A stretch of DNA of 64,000 nucleotides from Sipunculus nudus (lineage: Eukaryota; Annelida; Sipuncula; Golfingiida; Sipunculidae). Position numbers and translations under genes: made by a program. The notes under the pieces were generated by a model that was given only the letters and a program-made list of their open reading frames with translations, did no database searches and was not told where the DNA came from. The stretch is from contig CM049313.1 in the NCBI GenBank assembly GCA_026874595.1, forward strand, positions 67,944,659 to 68,008,658, read 5' to 3'. Of the stretch, positions 12,116-23,674 are shown piece by piece; position 1 is the first letter of the stretch, and every line of letters begins with the position of its first letter.

Positions 12116-13446
12116 CACCTAGTTCCCCGAAGGTGCGACTCCTTGTATAGTCTTGTCCTGATTGCAGAACGCATTAGGGTCAGGGTGGCCCATATCACGA
12201 ATATTCCGTATATTACCAATGACAAACATATATACTGGAGTTTTTTTACCCGTAGGATTAGGGTTGTCATGTTTTGACAAACCCCACTGGAGAATGCCAT
12301 GCCGAAAGGATTAGGGTTACAAGTTCATTGTGGTGTTATCAGCGCAAATGGATTCTAAGAATGAATATCAATATGATTGCTCATATGCCCCATTTGGACC
12401 CTTGCTGTGTTGCATACGGAACACGAAAAAAGAGCAAACGAATATCATTGAAAAAACCTAATATTTCAAGTAACAGAAAACTGTTATTGTTTATATTTTA
12501 AATAATACTTTAACAGTCTTTAGAGTGACTTTCAGGAAGCAACATGTGTTAAATTCTTTGATTGAACAAAATTTTTATTTCTGTATACTGATATCTTTAA
12601 AACATATGTCAACTAATGTTTCACTGTTACTTATTCACTGTTACATTTATTTGCAAGGGATGTCCTATATTTTTCCTGATTCCAGTGGTTACAGCCGTGT
12701 CATACTTTTTAGCAATACCAGTAGCTTCATAATCGCAAACTTCCAGTTTACGCAAGGGAAAATATAGGCAGAAAGGTATAAAATTCACATTAACTGCGAG
12801 TGCTTACCTGATTCGGTGAATGGTGTTTGCGTAATCCTCAGAATTATCCGACTGGAATTGGTAGACGCTATGATTACTACTGGTGCGACATAGCGATTGG
12901 GCGACATCAAATGTGTTCAAATGGCCCTAATTAGTTACCCTGCGCTCGGTGAGACATGTCGATACGTACGGTAAGCAGACAATTCTCTATGAAGCGGGTT
13001 AACAATGGCAAATCAAAGTCCTGGCCGTGACAACTCGACTCTGTAGGCACTGATAATTGCATGGGCTTGTAAGCCTAATTGAGTCGGGATACAAGCAATA
13101 TCGAGGAATGCATCGCAGTGGTCTTTCATCCTTTTGCATTCCTATTGTCTCAAACAGCCCTTAATCGTAATATTAGGCTACGACTAATGCATTAACACAA
13201 AAAGATGAATGTGAACTCACAACCCAAACTGAAACTCCGGCTCTATGGTAACAAGTCATTTCCTGCATCGCATACAAGTTGGCTGCATCTAGTATCCCGT
13301 ATTCATGCGGTGAGGATTTCAACAAACATGCGGAGAGATTTATCAATATGCTGAGTTAAAACAGAACTTTTCTCGCTCATGTTTGGTGCTGATAGAAAGT
13401 ATGCTAAAAAAACTAAATTTAAGTCTGGTTTATGTCTTTTTACAGT
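12116..13446. other. Mostly unexplained, with a possible minus-strand exon
   Basis: A minus-strand segment, 12808-12926, ends in a good donor (GAATCAG|GTAAGC) and is open in one frame. See the findings. The rest is unrecognised, though more GC-balanced than its neighbours. Confidence 0.3.
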
Positions 13447-13600
13447 GTACCTGTAGGCCATAAGGTGTCATAATGACGAAAATACTTGCATCCTCATGGA
13501 GCCTTTAAGTGCGTTCCTCACTGAAGGATGTAACGGCACTCTGACAGACAGTCCCCTGGTCTTAGAATCTTAAATGTCAGAGGGGCGGAATAGCGCTAAT
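13447..13600 (+). repeat. Left arm of an inverted repeat flanking a reverse transcriptase relic
   Basis: The block AATGACGAAAATACTTGCAT, then CTTTAAGTGCGTTCCTCA and CAGAGGGGCGG, matches the reverse complement of 14061-14215 with interruptions. Shared words are GACGAAAATAnTTGCATC and TGCGTTCCTCA. It could be a terminal arm of a foldback element or an oppositely oriented second copy of a dispersed repeat. Confidence 0.55.
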
Positions 13601-13830
13601 CAAAGTCCTTGATCATGAGAGCAACTCTTAATTAGCTTGGGTTTAATTAGTCTTTGTTATGACAAACTGACGTGTACTAGCTGTCTCAAAGTCTGTTTCT
13701 TTGACGATACTCATCAGAAAATTTCAAAGGCGCTTATAAAAACTTCCCACATGTTCATTATGTGCTTTGAAACATCTCTTCTATAAAAAGACAAGCCAAT
13801 TTCGGATCACATAAATATTCAATTATGAGT

Positions 13831-14056
13831 ATCAATCTGTTTCCTGGATTTAAGTCGTATTTCTCAAACAGAAAACAATTTGTTGATTTAGGTAATAATG
13901 CAGCTAAATCTTCTTTAGGGAATGTTACTTGTGGGGTTCCTAAGGGATCAATTTTAGGCCCTCTTCTTTTTTTCTATATATGTGGATAATATGATATAAT
14001 TAATAATAAATATACCAAAAGTGATTTTTTTTCTGATGATGATTCTGTACTAGTGG
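13831..14056 (+). pseudogene. Reverse transcriptase fragment of a CR1/Jockey-type LINE, frameshifted
   Basis: The frame reads FKSYFSNRKQFVDLG, then CGVPKGSILGPLLFFYI, then hits a stop. After a one-base shift it resumes as IYVDNM, and FFSDDDSVLV follows. These correspond to the non-LTR reverse transcriptase signatures: the W/FKSYLxNRKQ lead-in, GVPQGSILGPLLF and the catalytic (F/Y)xDD box. At least one frameshift and two stops break it, and only about 75 codons remain. It lies between inverted repeat arms at 13447-13600 and 14061-14215. Confidence 0.8.
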
Positions 14057-14060
14057 TAAG

Positions 14061-14215
14061 CTAGCGTCATATCGACCCTCTGGCATTACGACCAGATTAC
14101 TGGCGCCTGAGTGCCTTTACATCTAATTATGAGGAACGCATTATAAGGCCTTATGAAGATGCAAATATTTTCGTCATTTCATTTCTGACAACGCTTCATG
14201 GCCTAATGGTACCAT
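14061..14215 (-). repeat. Right arm of the inverted repeat flanking the reverse transcriptase relic
   Basis: The reverse complement contains GACGAAAATATTTGCATC, TGCGTTCCTCA, GTAAAGGCACTC and CCAGAGGG, in the same order as the left arm at 13447-13600. The two arms are about 460 bp apart and enclose the broken reverse transcriptase. Confidence 0.55.
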
Positions 14216-15489
14216 GTCAATCAACATCATCCAGGCCAATCGTTAGCATTTTTGTGTACATTTCTAATAATAGCAATCATAATTTGTTTGTTGAATTTAT
14301 CACCGCATGAACACAAGCATTTCTCGGGACGCAGGCAGCTTGCAGGCGATACAGGAAATGACCCGTATCCACGGTGTTTCAGTTTGGGATGTGAGCTCAC
14401 ATGCATACTATTGTGTAAATTCATCATTCTTAGCATAATAGTAAGAACATGGACCGTTTACCACAATATTAATGCAACCTGATGCAAACAGATATCAAAT
14501 ATTATCGGATTGAAATAAATTGAAGTTACAGAAAGCTTAACTTCGTCATTTAGCCGAATAAGCATACTAAAATTACAGGTGCTATCAACATCAGATTTAA
14601 TGCAAATATTGGACACTTGGGTCATATTTAAAATTGAGGTTATTATGGCGCCACCTATATTAAACTGTTTTTTATGGGAAAATATCTTTCATTTTCGCCT
14701 CTTTCATTCACTACTTTAGAAATGTTTTGTAATTTAACTGTCTGCCGAATGGTTAAATTCTTCGAAAAAGTTCTCTTATTACAGGGGTCTCTCAGTTGCA
14801 TAAGAAAAGATCTGGTTCATTGATTTTTGAGTCATAGAAAGCTGAAGTAAGTCTGATATAGGCCTACACGGCCACAAGATTAAGGGATGCAATAGTTTTT
14901 TCTGCAAAAATTTTGTTTCAAATTCATAGCAAAACATGATTTTTAGGTGTTCAAGTTTACTTAAATGATTTTTCCTAAATTATTGAACCGTTAACAGTGA
15001 AAGACTGTGAGACAAAACATAACAGACTTATTATATTAACAGACTGAGCTGTGTGGGTATATACACAAAGCTTTACAGGCAACATAAAATATTGGGGTTC
15101 ATGTGCAACTAATGTGTGAGATAAAGCCATTAATTAAGATATATCTGTATTCTGATTTAGATTTCAATAGGTTTCTATTATTATCCTAAACATTTTGATT
15201 TTAAAAAATTATGAATTTGTCAGCTTTAAAAAGCATTGTAGTCAAAGTTTTTCAGTATGTATAGACAGATTTGGCAACAGGCCGATATTTTATATATATA
15301 AATAGCTTGCAGACTCCCAACTGTTTCATATTTTGCTACGGGCCAAGTTTCAGTTTATGTCTATTTATAGCTTTGGCAGACGGCCAACTGTATCTGATTA
15401 GGCAAGGATTCAAGAGTAACATTAGCGAAGGCTAGGTACAGGTCAAGGGTTAACTTATTGCAATAGTTTTACGTGGCACTTCGCTTGAC
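14216..15489. other. No gene recognised
   Basis: Contains an isolated ATGGCGCCACCTAT near 14646, perhaps a single decayed unit of the palindrome-bearing family. Confidence 0.35.
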
Positions 15490-15925
15490 GTGGTTTACAA
15501 CTGCCTCCCTTCGGTGAACTTGGTCTACCCAGTGCACCTTACTCAAGATAAGTTTGATGTATGTACCTCAAATTTGGCCTGTCCATCTATATTTATTGGC
15601 TCTCTTGTACACAAGACTGATGTCGCAACCTACAATGATTTTTGCACAGTGTATGTAAATGCTCATTTCTCAGGATTTGTTATATATCACCCTGACATCG
15701 TGCTTATTTGTATTTTCATTGATTAGTTAGTATTTGTACACCTCGGATAGCTTCGTCATATATAAGACTGATGGCGCCACCAGCAATAATTTTGGCAAAG
15801 TATCTGCCTGAAATTTGGCATCTCTATACATCATCAATGGACACCTCATACACAAGACTGTTAGCACCACATGCAATCATTTTTATGTTGTATATACATC
15901 CAAGCCAGTATTTCAGGAGTGATTT
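15490..15925. repeat. Degenerate tandem array related to the GGCGCC-bearing arrays
   Basis: About three diverged units carry the order C(T)C...ATACACAAGACTG, then a (T)G(T/G)CGC(A)ACC-like element, then CAAT(A/G)ATTTTTG and TGAAATTTGGC. The middle unit has GATGGCGCCACCAGCAA (15771), a form of the palindrome found in the other arrays of this window. A 78-codon open frame across it looks accidental. Confidence 0.45.
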
Positions 15926-16109
15926 TTTGGTTATTTAACTCAGGTTCAAAATGGCTATGCAAATTATAATGTCACCATTATACTTCATGTATATCCCATT
16001 ACACAGGTTCGCATTAGGTCTGTAGGCTTTGTTTATGATGTCATATGTTATTAGTATTTGGGACTATGTGACAACGAATTAACATATTATTTTGTATCCT
16101 GTTGTCACC

Positions 16110-16240
16110 AATGCCTTGTGTCTACCTCACCTGCGGCTCCTGGGTGTGTAATCAACCCAATTTTAAAACACCGAGGAATCCCCATAGACGAGTGGACACA
16201 CTCTTAAAATTAAACCTTGGGTGGATCACTACGACCCATT
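16110..16240 (+). repeat. Fragment related to the body of the SINE at 7274-7680
   Basis: The segment CTGGGTGTGTAATCAACCCA followed by a gapped CCGAGGAAtCC matches 7449-7502 (CTGAGTGTGTAATCTTACCC, then CCGAGGAACC). It lacks the tRNA-like head. It is probably a 5'-truncated or decayed copy of the same SINE. The boundaries are approximate. Confidence 0.35.
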
Positions 16241-17882
16241 CCCAAAGCCAAATTAAAAAAAAAATTAAACAGAGACTAAGAAAACCAAGCTGGTTTCAAA
16301 GGAAAAAAAAAGAAAATAGCGAAACTATTGTAAGTTCCTGCAATATTTAGTAAAAGAACAAAAACATAGAATTTTCAGCAAATTTTAAGAGGTAGGGTTA
16401 ATTATCAGTATCTGTCACTGATGATAAATGTATATAACTTCCACATTTGACACACTCCCAGAAAGCCTTTGGTCTTAGCTATCTACTAAGACCAAATTTG
16501 TTATGATATCTTTTGTATTCATAAAGTTATTAACCAAATACTGTGGAAAAGGCGATGCAGCTCAAAGGTTAAATTTTCATCTTGGTCATTACATTCAGTA
16601 GCGGATAACTAAGACTAAGCTACCACTGTGGATCAGTTATCATACTAAAATATAATCTATAGGTATAGATCTTTAAGAAAAATCTACTAAAGTTTTGCCA
16701 CCCTGGGTGGTACCAATATGTTAAAAATTAGCTCTGGGCCCAAAGACTACTATTGAAAGAGTTCAATATAAAGGTCTGTTACATTTTCTTGTGGTTTGTA
16801 CCGTTCAGGGTAATGGGAGACAGTTCAAACTGTTGAGCATGGAGGTGATTTCCAGTCTAAAACAAAGAGCGGTGTACCCCCCCACCCCGACCCCGGGTGA
16901 GTGCGCTACAGACTTAATGGGAAGGCCGAGTCCCATAATCGAGTACCACTCACAAACGAGTGTGTCTGTAGGGCGTCCTCGGTGTTTTTTTTACCGAGCG
17001 TTAGCGATTTTTATAGAACCAAGGTCTGCGGGTGAGATAGACACAAGCCTGGGTTTCCCCAGGATACACAATTTATTGATATAGGAAGCAAGTGTTATTA
17101 TATTCTGTTGAAGCTTCATCCAGATATATTGCGCATATGACCTTTATTTTTTAGCCATTAACGGTTTTGTAGTCGAATTTATTATTTGAAAAATTTCAAG
17201 GTGATGGCTTTCACATTTGCAAAAAATAGCATTATGACATCACCTAAATTCACGTGCCAAATTTCAAGGTTCATCCTTATGATTCAATGATTATTTATAA
17301 CAATTATAGTATGTACAGCATTTTGGTAATGAAATCCTGGTGATAAGGTATTTTAAAATTAGAATACACTTGTGTTCTCTAGAGCAGAATGGCGAGACAA
17401 CAGATTTCAAATTAATGCAACAATCCAAACCTACAATTGTCGCGATTGTCGTCTTTTTATCAGTAAAGAACACTTGTATGGAAATTGATTCGTTTCGACG
17501 ATTTTATTAAAACAGGGCACACTACCGGATACGCATTGTTTTCACAATAAAGAACATGTCAGACGTCCTTTATTGCTAAACAGTTACGGCAAACTGACCA
17601 ATCTTTGCCCCTTTGTTTGGATCTGTAAAAAAATGAAAAAAAACATACATGTAGTTATTGTTTAGTATGCGCCTGAAGATCACATCAATCATCATGCATA
17701 ACTAGTTGGAAACATCAGATCAAAGATAGATCAACAATGAAGATCCAAAGTTAAGCTATTACTCGGCGTCCATGCTGCTATTCCAAGCCTTAAAAATACC
17801 AGGATTTAGATTCCAAACATGTCTTCTGTCAGACATGTTTCTCTGATTCGCTTAAAGACAGTATGTGTATTAGGTAAATATT
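16241..17882. other. No gene recognised
   Basis: A segment at 16790-17060 has a 97-codon plus frame and short inverted words (CCTCGGTG / TACCGAG), with no family match. Confidence 0.35.
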
Positions 17883-18726
17883 AAGGCTGAGTATCGCCTA
17901 CAAATTTCGTATTACAATATATTGCGTTTTATGGTAGCGTTTTGCGATATGTACTGCGATATTTTCATGGTTTTTAATTGATAGGAATTAGGGTTTTTCT
18001 CTATCATATATATTATATATATTATTCATATTATTTATAACGCTTAACCATGTTAAATATAATGACACAACAAAGGTTTATGCATATCAGTTCAAACAAA
18101 GAATATTGCAACACTGGGTATACAGTTACTAATGTACTTTTGACAGTTCTCAAAGGAACAGATAATTTTAGGCCTTACATGGGCAGATCTCATTGCAATT
18201 AGATGATTTTGGACTGTGGTTTAGCATAGAGAGGGACAAGTGTTCTGCACAGTCCGGCAGTGCTAATATCACACGGCTGCTGTTCTTAAACGATAATATA
18301 CTGTTGAGACTTGATATAAATGCAGATAAATGAAATTAATAAGAAGCTTCAGGAGAGAATTTTATTAAGTGGTTAAATATTATTTCTATTTACAGAAATT
18401 CCTTTTTTTTTCTTTGGGAAATATACCTCGTATACCTCTAAATCATCGAGCAGACAGGCAAATTTCCTGGGACGGACCTTTGATCTATGGTATATCAGGC
18501 TTTCTTGAAAATTTCCTACTAAACATTTTAAGACATGATAGCGGCTTTTACTTTCCGCCGGCCTTTAATGCAAACCCATTTATATATCTAAATTTATAAC
18601 AGAAACATTTTTTACTACCAGAAGTATCAGTTTTTGGTACGTTTACAAAATATCGAAAAAATGTTGCGATACGCAATATGCGAATCACCGTATCGCGATA
18701 TATTAGTATATCGATAACGTCGCGCA
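17883..18726 (+). mobile_element. hAT-like non-autonomous element, copy 2
   Basis: Same family and orientation as the element at 3228-3993. The left end is AAGGCTGAGTATCGCC followed by ACAATATATTGCG. The right end carries ATACGCAATATGCGAATC and then CGATATATTAGTATATCG. Shared inner blocks include ATCATCGAGCAGACAGGC, GGACGGACCTTTGATC and GTATATCAGGCTTTCTTG. The right end, read in reverse, resembles the left end (TATCG/TTGCG words), so the termini are degenerate inverted repeats. A 76-codon open frame inside it has no recognisable motif and I treat it as non-coding. Confidence 0.55.
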
Positions 18727-19737
18727 AATATCAGTTACAAGGTGTGAGGTTTATGGAAGTCTCAGCCACGTCAAACAAATCAAATTTGCATCAATTTATT
18801 CATAAGATCTTTCATTTTGTTGCATTACCATTCTTTCAGTGACGCCTGTAAGTCAAGAAATTTTTCCTTCATGTCCAAAAAGCTGACAAGTTTTAAGAGT
18901 CGTCCCCTGTGATAGGAACTGTTTAAGAAGTAGAATATATAATGTGAAGGCAGGCGCATAAACAAACCTACAATATAAGGGGTTTTGCCGAGATCACTAC
19001 ATACATATGCATGCCCCATCACTCAGCGGCCGTTCAATGACTTCTGGGGCTAATCTTCCAGAACTGTCTCCTTTTCACTTAGCTTCTTATAACAAAAACG
19101 TAACCAGAGTAATCTTTTCTTTCAGAGTGCGGTAATGGGTTTAGTCTGGACAACAGTCATCGCAGGCATAACTCTTTCACTGCACGTACCCTTTCAGTAA
19201 ACAGTTCGCCTTTAAAGGGACCTTATCACAAACAATGCATATTTAGTATTTTTTAAATATATAGTTTCCTCTTCAGAAAAATACAGTATCTACCAATTTC
19301 CTTCTAAAACCAGTTATCTTTCCCTGTAAACGAGTTTGAATTAGTCTGCATTTGGCGCGATCAGTGGTTCGAAACATCAACATAGCATTTGACGAATAAA
19401 GCTTCAAACCAGTGTTTTCTCGTTCAGGTAAATGTCAACTGTTGTACTTTTACACTTCAGGGTAACTGATTTACCGATTCGTAAACTCATAGAGCTGGCA
19501 GTTTTTATCTCTGCTATGAGACAGCCGAACAGCTAAACCATGTTTATATTCATTCCTTAACTCATTCCACTATATACTTTATACAGCAGGTTATGTCTTA
19601 AGCAAAAGAAGAATGTCTCGAACAGTCAGAGCAGGATCAGACACAGATCCAGAGGGGGGTTTAGGGGCAAGACACCCCCCTCCCCTCCGCTCAAGACCAT
19701 TTTTCAGCTTACTTGTTAATTTTATATATCAAAAATG

Positions 19738-19787
<50 letters not shown>

Positions 19788-19788
19788 T
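19738..19788. repeat. (TA)n(GA)n compound microsatellite
   Basis: About 12 TA units run straight into about 12 GA units. Confidence 0.95.
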
Positions 19789-19796
19789 AATTTTTG

Positions 19797-19852
19797 GTCA
19801 TTATGTCAAGACACTATACAAATATATATATATAGTGTCTTGACATTATGAC
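19797..19852. repeat. Near-perfect 22-bp inverted repeat (hairpin)
   Basis: Left arm 19797-19818 and right arm 19831-19852 pair at 21 of 22 positions around a 12-base AT loop. It directly follows a (TA)n(GA)n tract. It could extrude as a cruciform, or be the core of a small palindromic element. The single-hairpin length is compatible with a small-RNA precursor, but nothing else supports that. Confidence 0.85.
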
Positions 19853-21339
19853 TATACATTATATACAACCTGTGTCTGACCCCCCCCCCCCCCCCCCGTT
19901 AACAATTGCGGACTTAGGCGTAGTCGAAAAGAATGCAGAATGTTTTATAGATAATATACTGTTTTACTACTTGCAGATTTCCCTTTGACACACAGTCCGA
20001 AAATGAAATTAGCTTAAGCACTGCGTGCGGAGTACACAGAGCAGCAGGCCAGCCGATACGTGCATATATTCACGGCTTCACTGTTAATGTAATAACAGTG
20101 ATAGCATAAGGAATAATAATGGTGGGTTAAGCTATTGGTTAAAATCTAACAGCGTTAATCTTCTTATTTTGTCGAAATTATCTTTATCATTAGCTAAGGA
20201 GGCACCGCATCTGGAAAAAAAATCTTGTTTCATGAGTCATTGTTTTAGAAGCCGTTGGACGAAAACCCAAAATCTTTTGAAAACACTTCCAACACTCTAT
20301 AAGTATTAACATATGTAAGAAAATGATTCTTTAGCGGTTATATAAGGGCGTTTAGAAAGCTACTCAAGAGGAGAAGGTCCATAAGTATCCTAACCGGTTA
20401 AAGTTTATATGAACTCGGACTCATCGGTCGTGGACTTGCTTGTCTTTGACCGGTCTTGTACTCGAATTACACTCGGGACTCCTAGACAATCAATTAAGCA
20501 CTCGAAAATCATTTCGTTTCAAGGAGAAAATTAAAAACTCTCATGCATGGAAGTTCTGACATTACCATTTTATAATAAAACACATGTTAAAAGTAATAAA
20601 GTATTATATATTTATGTCTACAAATTAAATAAATTTAACAATCAAATATAAACTAAAATATAGAACTAAATTTAAACTTCTCCGTGGTAGTTAATTTTGA
20701 AAATTCCAGCCGTTCCTGAGAAAAGGAAATCAGACATTACATCATATCTGCATGCTTACACATAATTTCGTCAAGCTGTAAAATTCGAACGCGACAATTA
20801 CTTAATGAGAGACTAGGGGAAGGTTAGAACAGAATCTTGGTAAGGATTAAAGGACTGATTTATATTGTATTGTATAGTATTTTATGTTGCAGTTCTTTTA
20901 TAAACAGGTGGTTCATAGTTAATCTGAATATGCTTTTACCAAAGTCAAAAGGTATATTTTCATGACTGGTTGAATGATTTATTTACAGTTAAAGTTTAAT
21001 AAATGTATAACTATCTAGAATGAAAGATAATAACCATCTCTGAGTGAAATGAGAATAATTTTGAATTGATCAAAATCTAAAAACGGACTTATAAACAAGT
21101 CTTTTTTTTAACAGAGCTCTAACAAAAGTAATTCTGGTAGTTCATACAAAAATGTAATAATGAAATCCTTGAATATTTATTGTATTACACTTTGTTGTGT
21201 ATCGTATACTGATATTTTAATCACACGCTTAAATTCTTACTAGAAACTAATTTACATGGAAAAAATGCGAAATTATGAACTCTTCCATACTTTTGTTTTT
21301 TATTATGACCAAGGTCTGAAACAATTAAGTCGTCTAGCA

Positions 21340-22248
21340 CGTTGACAGATGTCTGTTTTATTGTGAGCTGTTGACATGTCTCTTTTATTGTGCGCTGTTG
21401 ACATTCTGGTTCGTGTTTTGCTCAAGCCCTGGGCGTTGCTATGCTACAGCGTTCTTTGTTCTAGCTGGCCGAGTGCGGCCCACGTGTAAACACAACGGTC
21501 ATATTAGTCCGGGGTTTTCTCACCTGGCCGAGCCGGGCCGGCTCACATGTGAACCCTGATATGTAGAAACACAGCATTCTTTGTTCTTGATGCTTCCTGT
21601 AACGTGTGTACTATTGGGCTCTTTGGATTGTTCGAAAATGGTAAGTTCTCGGCTTGAGGTGAAAAAGTTGTAAATAAGGGCTGTGTTTTAGAGCCTGGAC
21701 AGAGGAGAGAAATATTCCGGAGGACACAGAGGAGTGTAAGTCAGTTTGTGGGATCTATTCCGATAAGTGTGGTAGTTATAGATTTCTTCTAAATTTTTGA
21801 CGGATCTTATATAGTCTTCAGTTTGCTTTCGGGATTATAACAAGAATTTCACTTTTGGATTACAACAAATTGATTTTTGTGATTGAACTGGACTTTTATT
21901 CTCTGAGAAGATTTGTGTGAACTGTTCATCTGGGTTATATGCTTTAAAGGACTTTTTTGTCCTTTGGTAGTATCCAGGTACTATTCCATTTATTTATATA
22001 CTTGTATTGATTTATTGTTGTACTGTTGTTATACTGTGAAATTATATTGATTTAGTGTATTGTAATGTTAGGAATGTATGAAGAATATATTATAATTATT
22101 TAGTAGCAAAAAAATAACACTGACTTCTTTATTCATTCCCCTAGACATTTCACGCTGCCTAGTGTTACAGAATCTGATTTTTTTATCTCCATTACAAAAT
22201 TTATGTTGGTCACGACTACGTGATCTGTTGATATTAGGTTCCGTAACA
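21340..22248 (+). mobile_element. LTR-like element C (solo LTR candidate)
   Basis: Plus-oriented, divergent copy of the family. The left part contains three imperfect copies of a roughly 30-base unit (GTTGACA...TTTTATTGTG, 21341-21411), which blurs the 5' end. The shared core includes GGCCGAGCCGGGCCGG, the TTCTCGGCTTGAGGTGAAAA block, TGTTGTTATACTGTG, and the 3' part ACTTCTTTATTCATTCCCCT ending GGTTCCGTAACA at 22248. The internal divergence suggests it is older than copies D and E. Confidence 0.5.
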
Positions 22249-22821
22249 ACGTTACCGACTTTGCATCACTTAAACACGTTATTAGATATACTAGTTATTT
22301 ATTAACAATTTTCAAACGTGAGTTGTGACATCCTGGTTTTAGTATGGACGTAAAATGGCGGCCCTTGAGCAGTTACGATGAAAATTGTAGGAAATAAACT
22401 TGTCAGGCCAGGGGCAGGAAAGTAGTCGGAGCCATAACAATGTCAAGTCGAGAATCTGTCTGTGGAGAGAGTTTGGTGGCAAGGGTTTAAAGCGGTATAA
22501 TTCTTTATTTGGACAACAACCAAGTTCTCAAATTATACATGTAGTAGGGTACCGCTGGCTGATAATGGAGTGGCTATCTTTACACCTATAAATATAGATA
22601 TGAAGTTAAATGAAGCCACCTAGTTTTAGAAGGCCCTCAGAATCCACGGTGGACCCAAAATGGTTTACAGGAAAAACAGAGGGAATATTACCCGAAAAAC
22701 GTTCCGTAACTTTATGAGAGGGATGGCTTAGGCTTAAAAACATTTTAAAAAAAAAATTACTTCTGATAGCCATACCACTAAATAATGGAAGATTCTGCCA
22801 CTTAAATTTTAAAATATTTAC

Positions 22822-22918
22822 CTGTTCTGATTTGTTCTTTCCCCTTTTTCCTTTTAAAGCTAATTCGTATGCACAGTCAGGTATAAATAATCTGACGATC
22901 ATGCGGTGGGTGTTTTCA
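22822..22918 (-). CDS. Candidate internal exon of an unrecognised gene
   Basis: This lies within the longest open frame of the window (134 codons, 22606-23010, minus). A strong polypyrimidine acceptor (ATCTCTCCCAG) precedes 22918, and a donor (CAG|GTAAAT) follows 22822. The 97 bases give 32 codons after one leading base. The peptide includes HRMIVRLFIPDCAYELAL and then a basic stretch, KGKRGKNKSEQ. Composition is protein-like compared with the surrounding AT-rich noise, but I do not recognise the family. The frame stays open both upstream of the acceptor and downstream of the donor, so the exon limits are a guess. It may also be a fragment of a transposon protein. Confidence 0.3.
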
Positions 22919-23112
22919 CTGGGAGAGATCAGGGGCCAGCATGATTCACTAAAACACTTACCAAAATAATGTACACATGTCTGAACATAATCGTGATACC
23001 CATGATACATGAATGCTTAACATTTATCATGTATTATCTGAGAATAAAACTTAGGATTTACAGAATCTACGTTTAAGCATCATGTGTATGATCAGCTCAT
23101 AATCAAGACATT

Positions 23113-23314
23113 ACATAAAGAATTTTAACCTCCGCATACATGCCTGGGTCACTAGTTTGATCATTCTTATGCCATTCTCAGTCTTGTTTAAAATTTTACA
23201 AATAGTATACATTATATAAAGAATTTCAACCTCCACATACATGCCTGGGTCACTAGTTTGATCATTCTTATGCCATTCTCAGTCTTGTTTAAAATTTTAC
23301 AAATAGTATATATT
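23113..23314. repeat. 101-bp tandem duplication
   Basis: Two near-identical copies in tandem share AATTT(T/C)AACCTCC(G/A)CATAC, CCTGGGTCACTAGTTTGATC and GTTTAAAATTTTACAAATAG. Only a few substitutions separate them, so the duplication is recent. Confidence 0.9.
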
Positions 23315-23375
23315 CATGGATACACAATTGAAAAGCTATTGTCACCTTAATGACTAAGGCCAAAAAAATAATGTT

Positions 23376-23674
23376 TGGTTCTCAGGCACTTTTTTTAGAA
23401 ATCAATGCGGGCAGGCGGTTTTTTTAATTTGGATTTTTTAGTATGTTTCGAAAAAAATATCAAATGATAAGGAAAAAACATGACAGTAAAAGATTAATTG
23501 TGCTGAACAAGTAAAAGCACTACATAACAAAGGAAATTTCATCATAATTGTCTGGTTTCTTAAAAGAATTGTCCGAGCTGCTGGAGCTCAAAATTAGTAA
23601 GTTTCTTTTGAAAATCAAAATAAATTTTTTTGAGCTCGGGGTTTAAAATTGACGCGTGCGGTGCCTGAGAACCA
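23376..23674 (+). mobile_element. Small inverted-repeat element (MITE), copy 1
   Basis: The termini are TGGTTCTCAGGCAC (23376-23389) and its exact reverse complement GTGCCTGAGAACCA (23661-23674). The 299-bp interior is AT-rich and non-coding (AGTAAAAGCACTACATAACA). A related copy in the same orientation is at about 35664-35943. The superfamily cannot be told from the termini alone. Confidence 0.75.

Larger units (their letters stand above)
18727..21339. other. No gene recognised
   Basis: Holds the microsatellite and hairpin at 19738-19852, a TTTAAAGGGACCTTATCACA possible element end at about 19212, and an ACTCGGACT-rich stretch near 20410. Confidence 0.4.

Noticed and set aside
12247-12320. 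Several GGATTAGGGTT words resembling telomere repeats
   Set aside because: Only isolated single hexamers, not a tandem run.
16900-17060. Possible third SINE or tRNA-like segment
   Set aside because: A-box and B-box words could not be found with correct spacing on either strand.
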